DNA of 64,000 nucleotides, taken from the NCBI GenBank assembly GCA_013398015.1, contig VZRR01008203.1:152076-216075 (forward strand). Direction: 5' to 3'. The DNA comes from Oreocharis arfaki. Its lineage: Eukaryota > Chordata > Aves > Passeriformes > Paramythiidae. Positions 1 through 13,703 of the stretch are shown here, piece after piece. Under the pieces are notes generated by a model. It made no database searches. It was not told the DNA's origin and saw nothing but the letters and a program-made list of their open reading frames with translations. A program made the translations under genes and the position numbers. Numbering within the stretch: the stretch's first letter is position 1; every line of letters begins with the position of its first letter.

Positions 1-44
1 AGGGAAGGGAAGGGAAGGGAAGGGAAGGGAAGGGAAGGGAAGGG
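1..44. repeat. (GGGAA)n pentanucleotide microsatellite
   Basis: Eight perfect AGGGA units plus a partial unit, cut off by the window edge, so the true array is longer. Runs of GGG spaced by AA fit the simple G-quadruplex pattern on the + strand. It directly abuts the first copy of the duplicated segment that follows. Confidence 0.95.
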
Positions 45-47
45 TTA

Positions 48-422
48 TAAGGCTTTGAAGTTCCTGTCGTGTGATCATAGAACTCTCTTTGATCTGTTTG
101 TTGTGAAAAGTCATGGAGAAAGGAGCTAAAACCTTCTTGAATGATTTGTTGTCTGTGCAGAGATGGCATCTCATTACCAACATCACCAAATGTCTCCCAG
201 TTTCTGTAAGAAGGGGAAAGTTTGGGGGAGGGGCNTAAGGCTTTGAAGTTCCTGTCGTGTGATCATAGAACTCTCTTTGATCTGTTTGTTGTGAAAAGTC
301 GCGGAGAAAGGAGCTAAAACCTTCTTGAATGATTTGTTGTCTGTGCAGAGATGGCATCTCATTACCAACATCACCAAATGTCTCCCAGTTTCTGTAAGAA
401 GGGGAAAGTTTGGGGGAGGGGC
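48..422. repeat. Near-perfect tandem duplication of about 187 bases around a single N
   Basis: Bases 48-234 recur at 236-422 with an offset of 188. The only differences I see are two adjacent bases (AT at 113-114, GC at 301-302). One ambiguous base, N, sits at 235 exactly at the junction. The identity and the single-N join suggest two allelic or overlapping contig ends placed side by side rather than a true genomic duplication, although a recent real duplication cannot be excluded. Confidence 0.85.
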
Positions 423-3400
423 CATGAAGAGAGGGGGAAAGAAAATGGCAGACACGGGATAAGGTTTGAACACTACACTGACAGATACCCCATCATTGCC
501 CAGTGGCTAGAAATAAGCTAGTTTGCACATCATAGATATTCAGTCTGTCTCCAAACTAGATGTGTGCAGGTTAACAAATGCCCATTTTCTTTCCATTAAG
601 ACGGAAGCAGGCTGCAGCCCTGCTGATTCCCTACACACGGGCACATAAGCTCCTGACTTTCATTTGTACTCATTTAGATTTTATTTAGACTACGGATGAA
701 GCAAACTCTGCATGCTCAGTCTAAATAAAGGGCCCTGGCTCCCGGTTCCACCTAGCCCTTTCATGCTTCAGGACGAGTGGAAATGGACTTGGGAACTAGG
801 AAGAATGAGACCCTTGTGCAGGACCAGCTTGAGGCAGAGCTGCTTGGGCAGCTCATCCCCAGAGATTTACAGGGACAGGTTTCCAGCTGGTGTTGCTCTG
901 AGGAGCGCTTGTAGCCAGTGGAGCTGCAGGGATTTACAGTTGATGAAGCTGAGACTCCCAAGCCTGCAAGCATCTGGTGCTGACTCACTGCTGGGTGCAG
1001 CAGGGTGTGGATATGGTGTGAGAAGGCACTGACATCTCATGCTTTCTGCAGCAAATGCAGCATTAAAAATGGGAGCGTGGCAGGACCAGCTCTTCACGCT
1101 AAAGGAGAGGCTCACGCTGCCAGCAGCTTGCTGCTGAAGCTGGGAGGGGGACGGGGAGAGGGAGTGGGGGGGAAACGACACGTGATGTGTTATACAGAAG
1201 CTGTGAGGCTGTGGATATGTTTTAAATTTTGTTTTCAGTTCTTTGCTTAAAAAGAGATTTCTTCATCTAAATCCCCTTCTTCTTCTCACTGCCCACACCA
1301 GTCGCCAAAAAAATACTTGTAAACAGCAGCTTTAGTCACAGAGTATTGCTTCTGTCACATCACTGGCAGTAGTGTGTATCTCTGTACAAACTGCTGCCTG
1401 CCTGTGCTGCCAAACCCCTGCCTACAGGAGCCCTCCTCACTGTCAGATGTCTCAGCTTCCACATGTGCTCAGTGAGAAGCAAGATTTATTGCAGTGATAA
1501 GTGGTCTCTGAAGTGCAGTTCTGCTGCTCCGTAACTGAAGCCAAGAGCCCGGCTGTTCCCAGGTCTCATGACTCTCAGCACAGCCAGCACTGCCTATTCC
1601 CTGTAGTGTTCCTGGCTGTACTTCCTCCCCATGCCCAGAAGCAATGCCCCCCTGAGAGTTCTGCCCTCTTCTGTCTCCAGTCCTGTGGCTTAGCTCCACA
1701 CAGGCAAGGGTAAGTCGTTCATTTCTGAGGCGTGTGCAAGCTTTCCTCTCCCCACTGAAGTGCTAGTTAAGGAAAAGGAAAACCCTTCTTTTGTTGTGAG
1801 CAGACATCAGTCATGAGCATCTTTCTAAGAGTAACATTACAAATAGAGTGGGCTTGGTATGAGCAGCTGCTTTTGTCAGCATCGCCAGGCAAAGCTAACT
1901 CTCCTTGGCAGACCTTTCACCTGGGGATGTCTGAACAGCTTCCCAGGAAAAATCACATTAACAGGGAAGTACAGGCAGTGCAGGATCAGTAAGAGGCAGC
2001 CCAGGCTGGAGGGAAGGTCCTTATGCTGCGTTTGTTTTTGCTCTTATTTGCTCACGCGTTTTGTCATTCAAGGAGCCTCTCTGACACCTCCTTTATGAGC
2101 ACTGCCTTGCCCCTCAGGTCCCAGCAGGCAAATACACAAAGCCTTCTGCAGGGATCCCAGAGGGCCTGAGAGCTGTTTCTGCAAGGAAGTGTTCCTGCAG
2201 GGAAAGCATCAGGAAATGAGGAGAGGTGAGGCTACAAGAACTGGAGAATATGGCTTCAGTTACTTCACAGCTGAAACATGCTGACTAAGGGCATTTAGGT
2301 ATTTTCCTGAGCATGGTGCCTGTCTGTACTTCCAACCCAACACAAGCAGTGTAGAACACGGAGGGACTGTATCAGAAAAGCCGGGGTCACTCAGCAGATC
2401 CCCATTGCCCAAGTCAGCCAGAAAGGAATGCCAGTGATGTACAATCATATTGCTGAGCCTGGATGGGATCCAGCCCTGGAGACTTTGCTAGATATTAAAA
2501 CTTGTTGAGCTGTGTTCACTGGGAAAGCCATTTGCATGCATGAGGCTCCTTACCCTGACTGCCCCAGGGTGGATTTCTAGGCTGTGAGATGTACACAGAA
2601 GTCACCCAGGGCAGTGTCTGAAGTCACCACAGTTGTAGTTCCTCCCATTCCAGCACCGCGAAACAGGCCAGAAAGTGAAAACAGGACATGGTTTCCCAGG
2701 GTGTCCTGTTTCTACCAACTGCTGTGATCCTTGGCAGTAGTGGAGGGAAAGAAGAGAAACTGTGTGCAAAGAGCTTGAAGAATGAAACAGAGCTGTTTGC
2801 ATTATTGAACTGAGGTCTTTCATACCTACAGGCATCTTAGAAGCTATTCATTAGCATCCATGTTGCAGGCAGTAGACTGATGCTGACTCTGAATAAATGC
2901 CCCTAAATAAATAGTGTGATCACACTGTCTGAGGGCTGCGGGAAGTAAGGTGCATATGAGACAGGCTGGCAATTCAAACTCAGACTGAGTGTACCCAGTT
3001 TCTTGAGCACTGGCAGTGGAATTGCTGGGCTTATGAGCAGTGATATATGGAATGCAACAGTAAGGCCTTCAAAAATATTCTTGGTTTGGTTGCAGCACGA
3101 AGAAATCGGGACAGACGGCAAGTGGTCCAGACAGTGTTTGGAGGCTAGAGATATCACAAGTTTAGCAAGCTTAGACACTTACATGTTGTGTGTTCAAGGA
3201 CAATACCTGTAGCCAATAACCCAGCATCCATAACATTGGCACCACAGCTAAGTCCGTGACGTCTTAGCTCAGTCAATCTCATTAAGAGGTGCTCACTGAT
3301 ATATACAGTGCATGCATACATACATCAAGCCATATCCACCACAGATGTAGGGAGCCACATTGACCTCTGGGAACTTAAACCTCAGAGCGCCAGCAGAAAA

Positions 3401-6400
3401 TTGTGTTTGTGGAGTATAAGAGCTCTGGCATCAGATTAATTTGTTGAAACTGTAGGGGCTTCAAGATACATTGGTGGGCTCCAAAGCTCACCTAGATTTT
3501 TCCAACTCAATCCGTCAGTCTACCAAAAGACACTGCTTCCCAATAGAGACCTCAACTCATTTAAAAGTTAAGGTGTACAAGAGTTACAAAGAGGGTTCTG
3601 CCACTTGTTTACCTATGCTACCGGAAAAAAATGCAGTTAAATCTTCAGTGGTCTAACTTGGATGTCTCCTGCCATCATCAAAAGCATTGCAAACAGCCAT
3701 TATATTTAGCAGGGCATGCTTAAAATGGAAGGAAAGGTGTGAAAAGCAAAGAAGGTTTCACATCCGTCAATAGGGTGCAAAAAAAAAATCCTCCTCTGTT
3801 TTAAGATGCTAATGAAAGAATCAGAGCTTTCCTCTGAATGGAAGACATGGTTGCTGTCAACAGAATACTATTCCAGAGATGTCCAAAGTAGTAAATAGTC
3901 CCGAAACACAAGCACATTCAGACAAGGAAGAAACTGTGCCCAAGATCTTCATGTAGATCTCAGCAGTGGCCACAACACAATGCAAAAAATCAGACCAGAG
4001 AGTATGTCTGCTGTTTTGTGACCCATGAGGAGCAATGTGTACAGTACTCTGTTTTCATGAGACAGCTAATCTCAACAATAGGGCAAACCATGAAGAACAG
4101 AGAAGGAATGTACAGAGCCAGTAAGAGTGAAGAACCAGACACACTTTAGTTACTAATGCTCTTTGCAAGAAGCTGGATTCTTCATGTTTAGGCAAAGGCA
4201 AATTGAAAGTAGACTGATGCAGAGAAAAGCAGATTCAGTATTTTATCCTTTGCTCAACACCTGCATGAAACAGCTCAGGCATCCATCTCCGTGAGAAGGC
4301 ACAGAGAGAACAATCCACGCTGCTGAGTGTGATGGTAGTCTGTGTTCATGGCAACAATGTCAGAGCAGAAAATCTTGGAAGACATAAGAACAGAGGTGGA
4401 GAAGATCCTTTGCAGCAGTCACTGATTGTTTATAGGGAGTCAGGGAGGGAAAAGAATCCAAAATACCACAAAGCTTATTGAAGGAGAGACCCTGTCTACA
4501 CCTGGCCCATATTTAGCAAAGGCCAAATGACCAAGAGTCATTAAAAATGGGAGGAAAGAAGAAGAACAGTAACCCTTCCCCAGTCAGGAAGGTGGCTAGA
4601 TGTCTGGGTTTGTCTGCCAGTGAAGAGCAGCCAGATGGATAGCACCTCCTCTTCTTCAGGTGGGGAATATCCTCAAGGTCCTCTCCCACCTGAGGATGCG
4701 GGACAGTCTCAGCAACCCTTTAGCACGTTTGCCAATGAACGCATGTGCAGTACAGTGCCAAGCAGAAAGGCAAAGGATGCATCTCCAGTGGTGCAGTGCA
4801 GTTTCCTTTCCATGGATTTGCCACCCCCATCAGTCCTTCCTTGTCCTGTTTCTCCAGAGGCTAGCCCATAGGAGTAGTGAGTAGCCTCTGTACATTCTAG
4901 CCATGAAGGCTGTGGCCAGCTGTGTGCTGGCATACCTGTCACCAAGACACCCTTATCTTCCACCAGCACAAACAGCCACATGTCAAACCTCCAAAGCTGA
5001 AGAACACTGAAAGTGAAGACAGGTCAGAGGGCAGACTGTGAGGAATTTGCCAGAGGTGACTTGAGTGATAGTCACCTCGGTCATTACTCTGGATTTTCTG
5101 TAACAAGATGATGTGCTGAGTGACCTGTTTGATGCAATTTTCCTTGAATTTTGGTCCCCTGAAAATGACTGTCATCCCCCTGTGTTGCAAAGATTCTTTT
5201 CCTCACTACAGTCTAACCTGAGGTGTGCATCACGATTGCAGGCTGTTTGTTTGTCAGTTGAACATCTCCAAAGGAAACTCTGTTACTTTTTATTTCACTG
5301 AAAGGTTATTGCCTTCAAGTTGCAGTCAGCATCCCTAAGTTATAACACCCCAGTCTGAAACACGTGTGCTTTTTGTCCCTGATGTGTTCCAAAAAAAACA
5401 TTTTGCAGCCAAAAAATAGTTTAAAAAAAAGGATAGCATCTTGTATTCACTGAGAGACCTGCTATTACTAAAAACATCTGCACAGTCTGCCTTACATCAG
5501 ACCAGAAAAACTGAACATTCTGTTTCTAAAATGATGGTGGGTGCATTTTCCACAAACCCAGCTAGTTTTAAAAATGTTTCTCTATATGAGAAAATATTTT
5601 AATTCCCCAAATTGCTTAAAAGTCCCCCTTTCTTAAACGGTAGGTGTGTCTTTTTTTTCATGGAAAACTCTTTATAGGAAGAAAAATGGACGAGCATGTT
5701 CATCTTTTAGCTTTAATCACCTGGCCCCAAGGAGATGTACATTGTATCTACCTGTATCTAAAGTGAGAAATGGTGAGGCTGCAGCGGATCCGTGCCCTAG
5801 GTCCAGGCTGGAGTGAAACTGGGCACACATGGGTAGCAGGCATGCACACAGACACGTGTACATTCACACAGGACACCTGTACACCACTCACCCATTAAAA
5901 GAGTTAGAAATGGAGTTCAATGAGAAGATTGGACAGACTGCACTCATCATGTGCAAGGCACAGCCACAGAAGCACGATGACCAGCAGCCTGTTTATACAT
6001 ATTGTTTATACATATGTCCTCATATCTCCCTGTTCCCCCCTGCTTATTCCCTGTCAAACCTCTTGGATCCCACTCTTCCCCTGCCTTTGCTTCCTCCACT
6101 AAACATCTCATCACAAGACTTGTGCCATGCCAAAATGTTTTTCCCTTGCATCCCGTGAGGGGTCCCAGACACCCACAGGCAGCAGTACCATGCTGCACCA
6201 GGAAGCCTTCCGAGTTGGATCAGGGTGGTAGGTTTCATCCCTAGATGTGTGGCTGAAGGCTCCTGTGATGGGCCTGGGAGGGGCCAGGCAGGGCATGATT
6301 TGAGGACCCGCTATCTGCCCTTGTCTCTGTGCACTCCCTCACCAGTGGGCAAATGAGCTTTCATCACACAACCTAATTAGAATAAAAAATAAAGCTGGAT

Positions 6401-8685
6401 TGTGATCAAAGTGAGTTGTGCCCTTTCTTCACTTCAGTCGTTCTCCAAATTTTAGATTAATTTCATTATGGGTTTTTGTTAACTATGTCACTTAGCAGGA
6501 AAATAACCCAACCCTAAACAAAAAAGTCAGAGTTTCCTGCAGATTTTATTTGCCTTTAGCTGTGCTACAGGCACACAAATTATTTCTGCATATTGTGATT
6601 CCTAGATTGCCTCCAGAGATGTCTTTTACATAAGCATTTTTTTATGTAAGCTTAGTGCTGTCACTGTGTTGGGTGTGAAGAAACACAGCCACAGCCACAC
6701 ACCCATGAGGTGATGTTTTAATTTCAGCTCTCAGACAGATCATAGTCACACAGACTAGCCTGGTTTGTCCTTTTACCTGTATGAGGTAAGCCTCATACCA
6801 CAGCTGTGACCTTCAGCTCTGTCATGGAACTTGCCTGTAACAAGGCAAGGGTTTCCAGCCCAAATTTTCCAAAGAAGGGAGTATTTTGGAGCACCACCAG
6901 TGGAGCTGAGGGTCAGAGGAGGGGGCTGACCAGGACAACTCAAGTGCACAGCAGTTTGGGGTCCTTTAAGAACCTGCTAAATGGATATCGTGCAAAACTC
7001 AAGAAGCCATTGCTGCAGAGATGTTCACCTCTTTAAAAATGCTCTGGAAAAGGCACAGGTGCTGGGAAGGAGGTAAGGGTGTCAGGAGAGGTTTGGTTGT
7101 AAACTGATTATGGGGCTGAGAGCATCTGGCTGCTTTCAGTCCCTCTGCTCTGCCTTGACTTTTCATCTGTCCAGAGGCTGGGTGCCTAGGGAAAGTTTAC
7201 CAATCTCCTGTCAGACCTGACTAGCATTCAAGTAAAACAAACTTTATTTAAATAAACACTTGTTTAAAGATTAAGTGCAAAACTGTTTTTTCCTGCCAAG
7301 GTCTAAGCTCAGAGCTTTTTACTTCCTCTGCAGCAATGAATGACATCATTGCCACTCTTACACTGTGTTAAGCATAAAGGAGGCCATCCAGTGCTGAGCA
7401 GAAACAGAAAACAACTGCCTAGAAATCTTGCATAACAAAAATAAATTACTTTCTATTAAATATTGAAATTTCAGTATGCCTTGTAGCTAGGTTTCTGTGG
7501 AATTTGCCATGATAGGTCCGTGCTGTGAGTTGTTTGCAACTTTTACAGACTATTCAAATGGAAAGTTTCCCCTCCTCATGCTGTAGGTAGAGCATTGTTT
7601 GAAACATTTCACCGAAAAGAAATTTTCTGGTTTTCTGAGAGACAGATTAGGGAAGTTTTTGCAGAGCAGGTTTGGTGGTGCAAAAGAATAGCCTGTGAGT
7701 ACCTAATGGATGAGCTCACCGTCACACATGCAGGTGGCTCTTTAGATATTGAGCCATGTGGCAGCAGGGACATTACTATAAAGCACCCATATGCTTATGA
7801 ATTCTGTTTCATTTATGTTATTGGAGCACTAGGCAGAAAGGTAGATCATCCTTGCTAACATTTGGAAGAGAGCGAGTATGTTGGTATCTGGTCACAGGCA
7901 GCATCTTGCATGTGCAAGTTGCTCCCTTTCAGGCCTCAGCATGAGCATTCGCTCACATCTGCCTGCCTCCATTTTCTGCTTTTCTGCCTTTTTGTTTTGC
8001 AAGTTGTCTGAATCGTGTGGGATTCTAGACAAGGTACGAAACTGCCAGGCCAGTCTGTGTTACAGGCTTGGTCACTGGTGGTGGGGCTGAAGGTCTGCCC
8101 CGGGCAGAGATTTACCGGTCCTCTAGATTCTTGCCAGCTCCCTTGTGGTTCATCAGCTTCATTCAGCCTCTTCACACGGCCCTCTCTTACTAGTGACGCC
8201 CAGTTCGCAACCATGCGGGATGCTAACTTGTTGCTGTTATGATTTAGGTGTGTCTAAAATATCTCTGCCTCTGTGGATCACAAATACTGTAAAGGAGAGA
8301 CAACAGAGAATTAGTGGGAGGACAGAGATGTCAACAGCAGATTGATTTGATTTAGTGTGTTCCTGATAGGAAATGATAGATATTGTGCTCACTATGGTAA
8401 CCTTGCTCTTCCCGAAAGAGAGGGGTGGAGAGAGGAGAAGAGGACAATTCAGAGGGAAAGTGTATACCTGCTAGTAGTAGGATCTGTGAGAAAAGAGTAG
8501 AATCTCTTACTTCACTTTTGGCATGGCTGACAGATTCATCATTAAGGGAAAATAAAGGTGATCTGCTTCCCAGAGTGAATCAGCATTGTATGCGATGCTG
8601 AGAGGAGTTTGCTGGGTGTTCCTCATCATCTGGAAGAATAACTATCTGGAATTGTGACTGAAGATCACGTTGTCCTGAGGCATGA

Positions 8686-8703
8686 TTTTTTTTTTTTTTT
8701 TTT
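8686..8703. repeat. Poly(T) run, 18 bases
   Basis: Homopolymer T tract followed 20 bases later by a second T-run (8724-8734). It could be the reverse-oriented A-tail of an old retroposed sequence, but no recognisable element is attached. Confidence 0.8.
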
Positions 8704-9360
8704 ACCGTTACTCATCTCCTTACTTTTTTTTTTTCATTTTATGAATGATCTGTTTTACATTTAGCTGAAAGATACAGCCTAGCTCATTCACTTGATGCAG
8801 TCTTAAGCTGCAAATGGAGAGCAAATTAAAAATTAGCAACTGCAAAAACGTCCCAAAGAGTCGAGGACAAGAGCTGGCATGATCAGTGATCCTTCCAATT
8901 GCATTGAGAGGATGTAGCACAGGTCACATCTCTATTTTCCCCTTTGATTTGCTATGAGTTGCTGTGAGCAATGTTAAATAGCTTATGCTGCTGCGCTTCT
9001 CTCATTCATTTCCATAATTTCTTGGTCATCTAAGATAATGCCCCAACAGACAAAAAGAACGAACATTGGCTTAGAAACTGTGGCTACTTGTCAAACTAAT
9101 TCTGGCTGCTCTAGGAGAAGAGTCTCTCCTATATGTCTTAACTCCATTTCACTCTCTTCATCTCCACTTCCCTCCTCTCTTCATCGTCAGTTTTTGTTCT
9201 GCAAGGCTCATCTCAAACTCAGCCATCACTTAAAATCCTGGGATAGTAATCATGAAGCAGTCTGGCCAGTATTTTAATGAGCATACAATATTTCCGGCGT
9301 TGGATATGATTCTGTTGTTTTGCCTTTTGCGTCCCAGGACTGAGTGTGACTGCATGCACC

Positions 9361-9390
9361 TCTGTGTGTGTGTGCATGTGTGTGCGTGGG
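9361..9390. repeat. Imperfect (TG)n microsatellite
   Basis: Alternating TG dinucleotides interrupted by CA and CG steps. Short and degenerate. Confidence 0.75.
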
Positions 9391-12300
9391 GGCTTTTAGT
9401 CATTAGTTGGCTAGTTTTCTTTGTTACTCTGTGTACCTGCCACACAAGGAAGACTCCTCTTGGGCTGTGCATTTTTACTTGAATTTACATTCCATTTGAT
9501 CTGGGTTGTGTTTGATTCATTAGTTGCATTGTGGCTGTTGCGTTACGTTGCATTGAAAATTACAAAAACAGTGTGGCATGCAAGAGTGCATGAAAAGCAA
9601 AATGCGCCATTTGCTGGTATATCTCTAACTGCTCTTAGGCAGCTCCTAGGGCTTTGTGGAGGCCTTGCCTATCTTGTGGTGTCCATCACTCTCTCTGCAC
9701 CCTGCATCTTCCCCCCATTTCAATCTCCAGCAGCCTGAAGCCTCAGCATTAGATCTGGGAGCTTGCTGCGTAGTGCTGTTGGTGGAAAAAGGGCTTTTAC
9801 TGTTCCTCGTGACTTCTGTGGAGCTGTGAGATGGTAACCCTTTCACTGCTGCCCTGGAAAACTCAACTCCACTGGTCAAACAGAGCCTCTAAACCAGCAA
9901 ATGTACAGGTGCCTTGGCAGAGCAGCTCTGCAAACCCTGCACTGGTCGGGGAGCAGCAGTCCTATGTGGTCAGGAACTGGCTGCAGTGCTTGTGGGGCAT
10001 CACCATAAGCCTGAAAATCATGGAGAAGGGAGCATCAGGACTTTGCAGTGTGGGAAGTTACGAAGGCTGTCCAAGCTGCCGACTGCTGGAATCTCAATGC
10101 AAGCAGGAGTTAGCAGCAGGAGTGACAGGCCCTGGCAGAAGAAATGTCTTTGGGAACAAACAGCTGGTCTGGGAGGGCAGAACTGTTGAAATCTTGGAAT
10201 CGTGGGTTTCGAAAGATCTTTCATAGACTCATACACATTATGAATGCTCCTGAGCTGAGAACAGATTTTCTACAGATAGGAATGGGGAATGGAGTGTCAT
10301 GTTAGCAGTCAGTGGGTGAGAGCAACATCCCTGTCCAACAAGGTGCTGAAATGTCCCAGCATCTCCTGACATGAAACAGTCTCCCATGACCCTGGACTTT
10401 GGCCCTGGATTATCCTTTGGAAACCCTGTGCAGAATAGCTAAATTTGTGGTTGTTCTTGATATTTCAGGGGGTTTTGCACTTCCTGTACATAACAAAGAG
10501 AGAGCTTAAGAAGATGGTCTAAGGTGGTGGTTAGGTTTTGGTAACACTGCAGCCTTCTTCAGGAGGAAGATTGTAGATGATGGTCTCAGATTCCCACATT
10601 TATTTTTTACTTTAATTGCATTTTCTTCTGAAGTGAAAACCTGTTATCTTTAAGTACAGTTTAGAACTCATAGTGTAGAGATGGTGAATTTCTTTGTATC
10701 CTCCCCTGTCAGAGAAACCTCATCAAGTCACAGTACCATCATTTATTGTAATACTTCTACATTTCACCTTCTGATAAAAAAAACTGTAGTGCTCTACTCC
10801 CAAAAGCCCTAATTTTCTGTGTTTTCCTCTCCTCACTTCCTTTTCAATGTTACAGATCATGACAGCAAAGGCGTTCAGTGTACCCTACCACGGTACAAAG
10901 CAAGTGTACAAGCAGAGTCTCAGAAATGCCAGCTCTGTCAAAGCCACATTTTAACATCCCACTCATGCAACTGATTCTTTTCCCCACCACCATGGTTTCA
11001 AAATCTGTAAGCTGTAGACACTGTCAGTGTAAAAAGCAGGCTATGCTATGTCAAAACAAAGAAGTGCTGGTGGTCTCTCTGTAGCTTAGGCTGTGATTAG
11101 CTTTCCTTGTTAAGCTTGAATTGATCCCTCCTATTGCCATTCAATGAAATTGGTCCATCTGTGATGAACTTGTAGCTCTTGCTACGTACTAACAGCTTTA
11201 GAAAGTCAAGGATAATTGAATGGAAAGAGGAGGAAGGTTGTCATGCATGAAAACTCAATATTACAATTTTTGCATGTCTCTGGTGGCTGCTGGATGGGAT
11301 AGAGGGGGAGTATGATTTACAGAAACAACTCCAACAAGAAACCTTGATTTATGTTTTTCAGTTGTCCTAATTGAAAGCCAATGCGCTGGTCTCTGTAAAA
11401 AGTGAAGCATAGTAGCCCTAGAGGAATGGATAAACCAAATAAACTCTTCCAAATTTCTGGCTTGGGTTTTATAGTAACATGAAAACAGATTTTCTCTGAG
11501 TCGGGAGAATGAAAAATAGCAACAGTCTTGCTTCATATTAATAGAGGTTGATTTACAGTCTTTTAATTGTCTAAGAGGGTTTTTTTGTTGTTTTCTTTTT
11601 TTTTATCCTATGTTGTGTCACTATCAAAATGTGACTGCTTCCAGCTTCAGACTTCTCAGTTTGTTAGTAGTCCAGGTAGTGTTGGAATTAGGGTGATTCA
11701 TCCTTTCTTACCTTTGTAAGCATTTAAGCACAACCAGGCAGCAGCCCATACCAAAGCACTGCCTCTTTTAATAACATGGCAGCATTTCATTTCTTAATTC
11801 AAAAGGCCAGTCATCCTTTTTGTTTCTCTGCTCAATATGCAAAAAATGTTGGGCAGCATGAAGATCTGAGAGAGTAGCTGGGGCACTTTGCAAGGGTTTA
11901 CCTTCAGACCCGCTAGGGACATTTGCTAAGGCAATTGCTAAATCTTCCTTGTTTGGAGCAAGGCCTCAGTTCATTTTTGAGTCCAAGTGGCTTGGCTATA
12001 CCTACAGCACTGCTGCATCTTGATAATTCTTCCTGCCCAAATCAAGTGGCAGTATCTTTTCTCTCCAGATGGTTCCTGTGGTTCATCATCACATACTAAG
12101 TACAATACAGGCAAGATTACTCTGTACCTAGTTGTGTCACCAGGGTGCCCCTGACACTCTACATGCACTCTGGAAATGACAAGTACTTCCAAGATTTTCC
12201 CAATGTAGGTCTTTCTTACGACAATAAAATTAATCCCAAGAGCAGTGTTCTTTGGTGCATTTTTCCTGTGTGAGCTTTGGAATGTCTTTGGATGCAGCAG

Positions 12301-13103
12301 TAGATGGAAACCCATCTTGTTACTATGTATTTGTGACTAAAAAAAAGCTAAAACTTTTGAGTGTTAGGGGCTGAAATGAGTGAAGCCTGGCTGTGAATGG
12401 GAGAGGCTCAGGAACTGTTTGTCCTGTACTTTGCCAAACAGCTCCAGTCCTTCATTCTCCCGTGGGAGACGGTAGCTGAGGGTTATCAGACAAGACTAAA
12501 GCGATGTTCAGAAGAGGCATTCCAGAGGAACAGGCAATGGTAGAAGCTCCTCCTCTCCTGCTAAGCCGTCACACCTGTTCAGCATGACCCATCAGGGAGC
12601 TGCAGCAGGCAGATAGCAGTTCATTCATCTGTATCTCCTTGCAATCATGTAATCTTTAATGTCCTCTGCAGATTTTGCTGCCATCATTCATGTTGTTGTC
12701 ACTCGGAGACTGAATGTTGCACAGTGCCCTCTCTCACTGCCGCCTCCCATCCACTCCATGCCCATACCCCATTCAGGAGCGTGACTGGAAAAGCAGGAGA
12801 GACGGAATGTGTTCAGAATGTTTGGTGCTGTCCTTTTGGTAACACAAAGAGGGAGGCAGTATCACACAAGTAGGCAGGTCCCTAGCTGTGGCTGGGTGCT
12901 GTAATCTGGGGTATGCATAGCTTCCTCACAGATATTGCGATGTCAAGATTATATGGGTTCTTCAGGATGTTCTTTGCAGTCCTTGATCAGCTCACGAGAG
13001 CCACGACAGTTTCTCTTCCAATTAAAAAAATAAGGTTGCAAGAAAGCATTATGGCTGTACAGGATCCCAAATGCAGAGAGTTCTACAGGGACACCTCTGT
13101 TTC

Positions 13104-13703
13104 TCACACACACCATTTGAGAAAGTAGAGGTTTTCAAAAGACCTTCTTCCTTTTCTACAGTAGACAACTGCCCTTAACCCTGAGTAAGCACCTGTGCAA
13201 GACCCATCTTCTTCACTGCCTTTTGTTTTACTTGTGCTTGTGTTGTTTGCAACACCTGTTACTGGATAAATATCTGCCACTATTTCACCCAGTTTCGTGG
13301 TGAGGTCATATACCTGTTCATGACTCCAGACATCTCTAGCAATGACTTCATTGCGAGACCTGTTAGGAAAAGGGTTGTGTAGCAATGGTCCTTTGACGCA
13401 AGGCAATGCCCAAGTATGGAGAGCAGCTGCAAAGGAAAAGTTCAGCGTGATTCCTGTTTCCATGCCATCCTTCACTGAGCTGTTTATGTTGTCATTTGAT
13501 GAGCATGTTGTTCTTTGAGGCACTGTGATAGTCTCGAGGTCAGCGCTGGACCTTGCCTGTATCTTGGCTTGGGTGATCTCCCAGAGCTCCCAAGAACACA
13601 TCCACGAGGCTAGAATGCCTAGCCCAGCAATCACCCCCATTTTCTGTACAGCTGGATTCCTCAAATTCCCTGACCAGTGGCTATCCATGAATAAAACGTC
13701 CAT
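13104..13703 (-). other. 199-codon open frame, unidentified; weakly envelope-like
   Basis: This is the longest uninterrupted open frame in the window outside the assembly gap. The product would start with about 20 polar residues, then a hydrophobic stretch near residues 22-40 (MGVIAGLGILASW...) that could be a signal peptide or membrane segment. Four N-X-S/T glycosylation sequons follow (NSS, NFS, NRS, NTS), with several cysteines. Leader plus sequons is what the amino-terminal part of a retroviral envelope surface subunit looks like, so an old endogenous-retrovirus remnant is possible. I do not recognise a specific family, no flanking LTR, gag or pol was seen, and sequence on either side is not open in a consistent frame. 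A chance open frame in AT-moderate DNA is a real alternative. Confidence 0.25.

Larger units (their letters stand above)
423..13103. other. NRG1: Non-coding intronic sequence, no gene recognised
   Basis: About 12.7 kb of unique-looking, moderately AT-rich DNA. Open frames here are short (mostly under 130 codons), overlap on both strands and show no family motif, splice-phase logic or codon pattern. Simple tracts include T-runs at 8686-8703 and 8724-8734 and an imperfect TG stretch near 9363-9388. By position it is most likely part of the long NRG1 intron upstream of the common EGF exon; that assignment is inferred from order, since no upstream NRG1 exon lies in the window. Confidence 0.6.

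Noticed and set aside
1..44. Telomere-like repeat
   Set aside because: Unit is GGGAA (5 bases), not the vertebrate telomeric TTAGGG; simple microsatellite.
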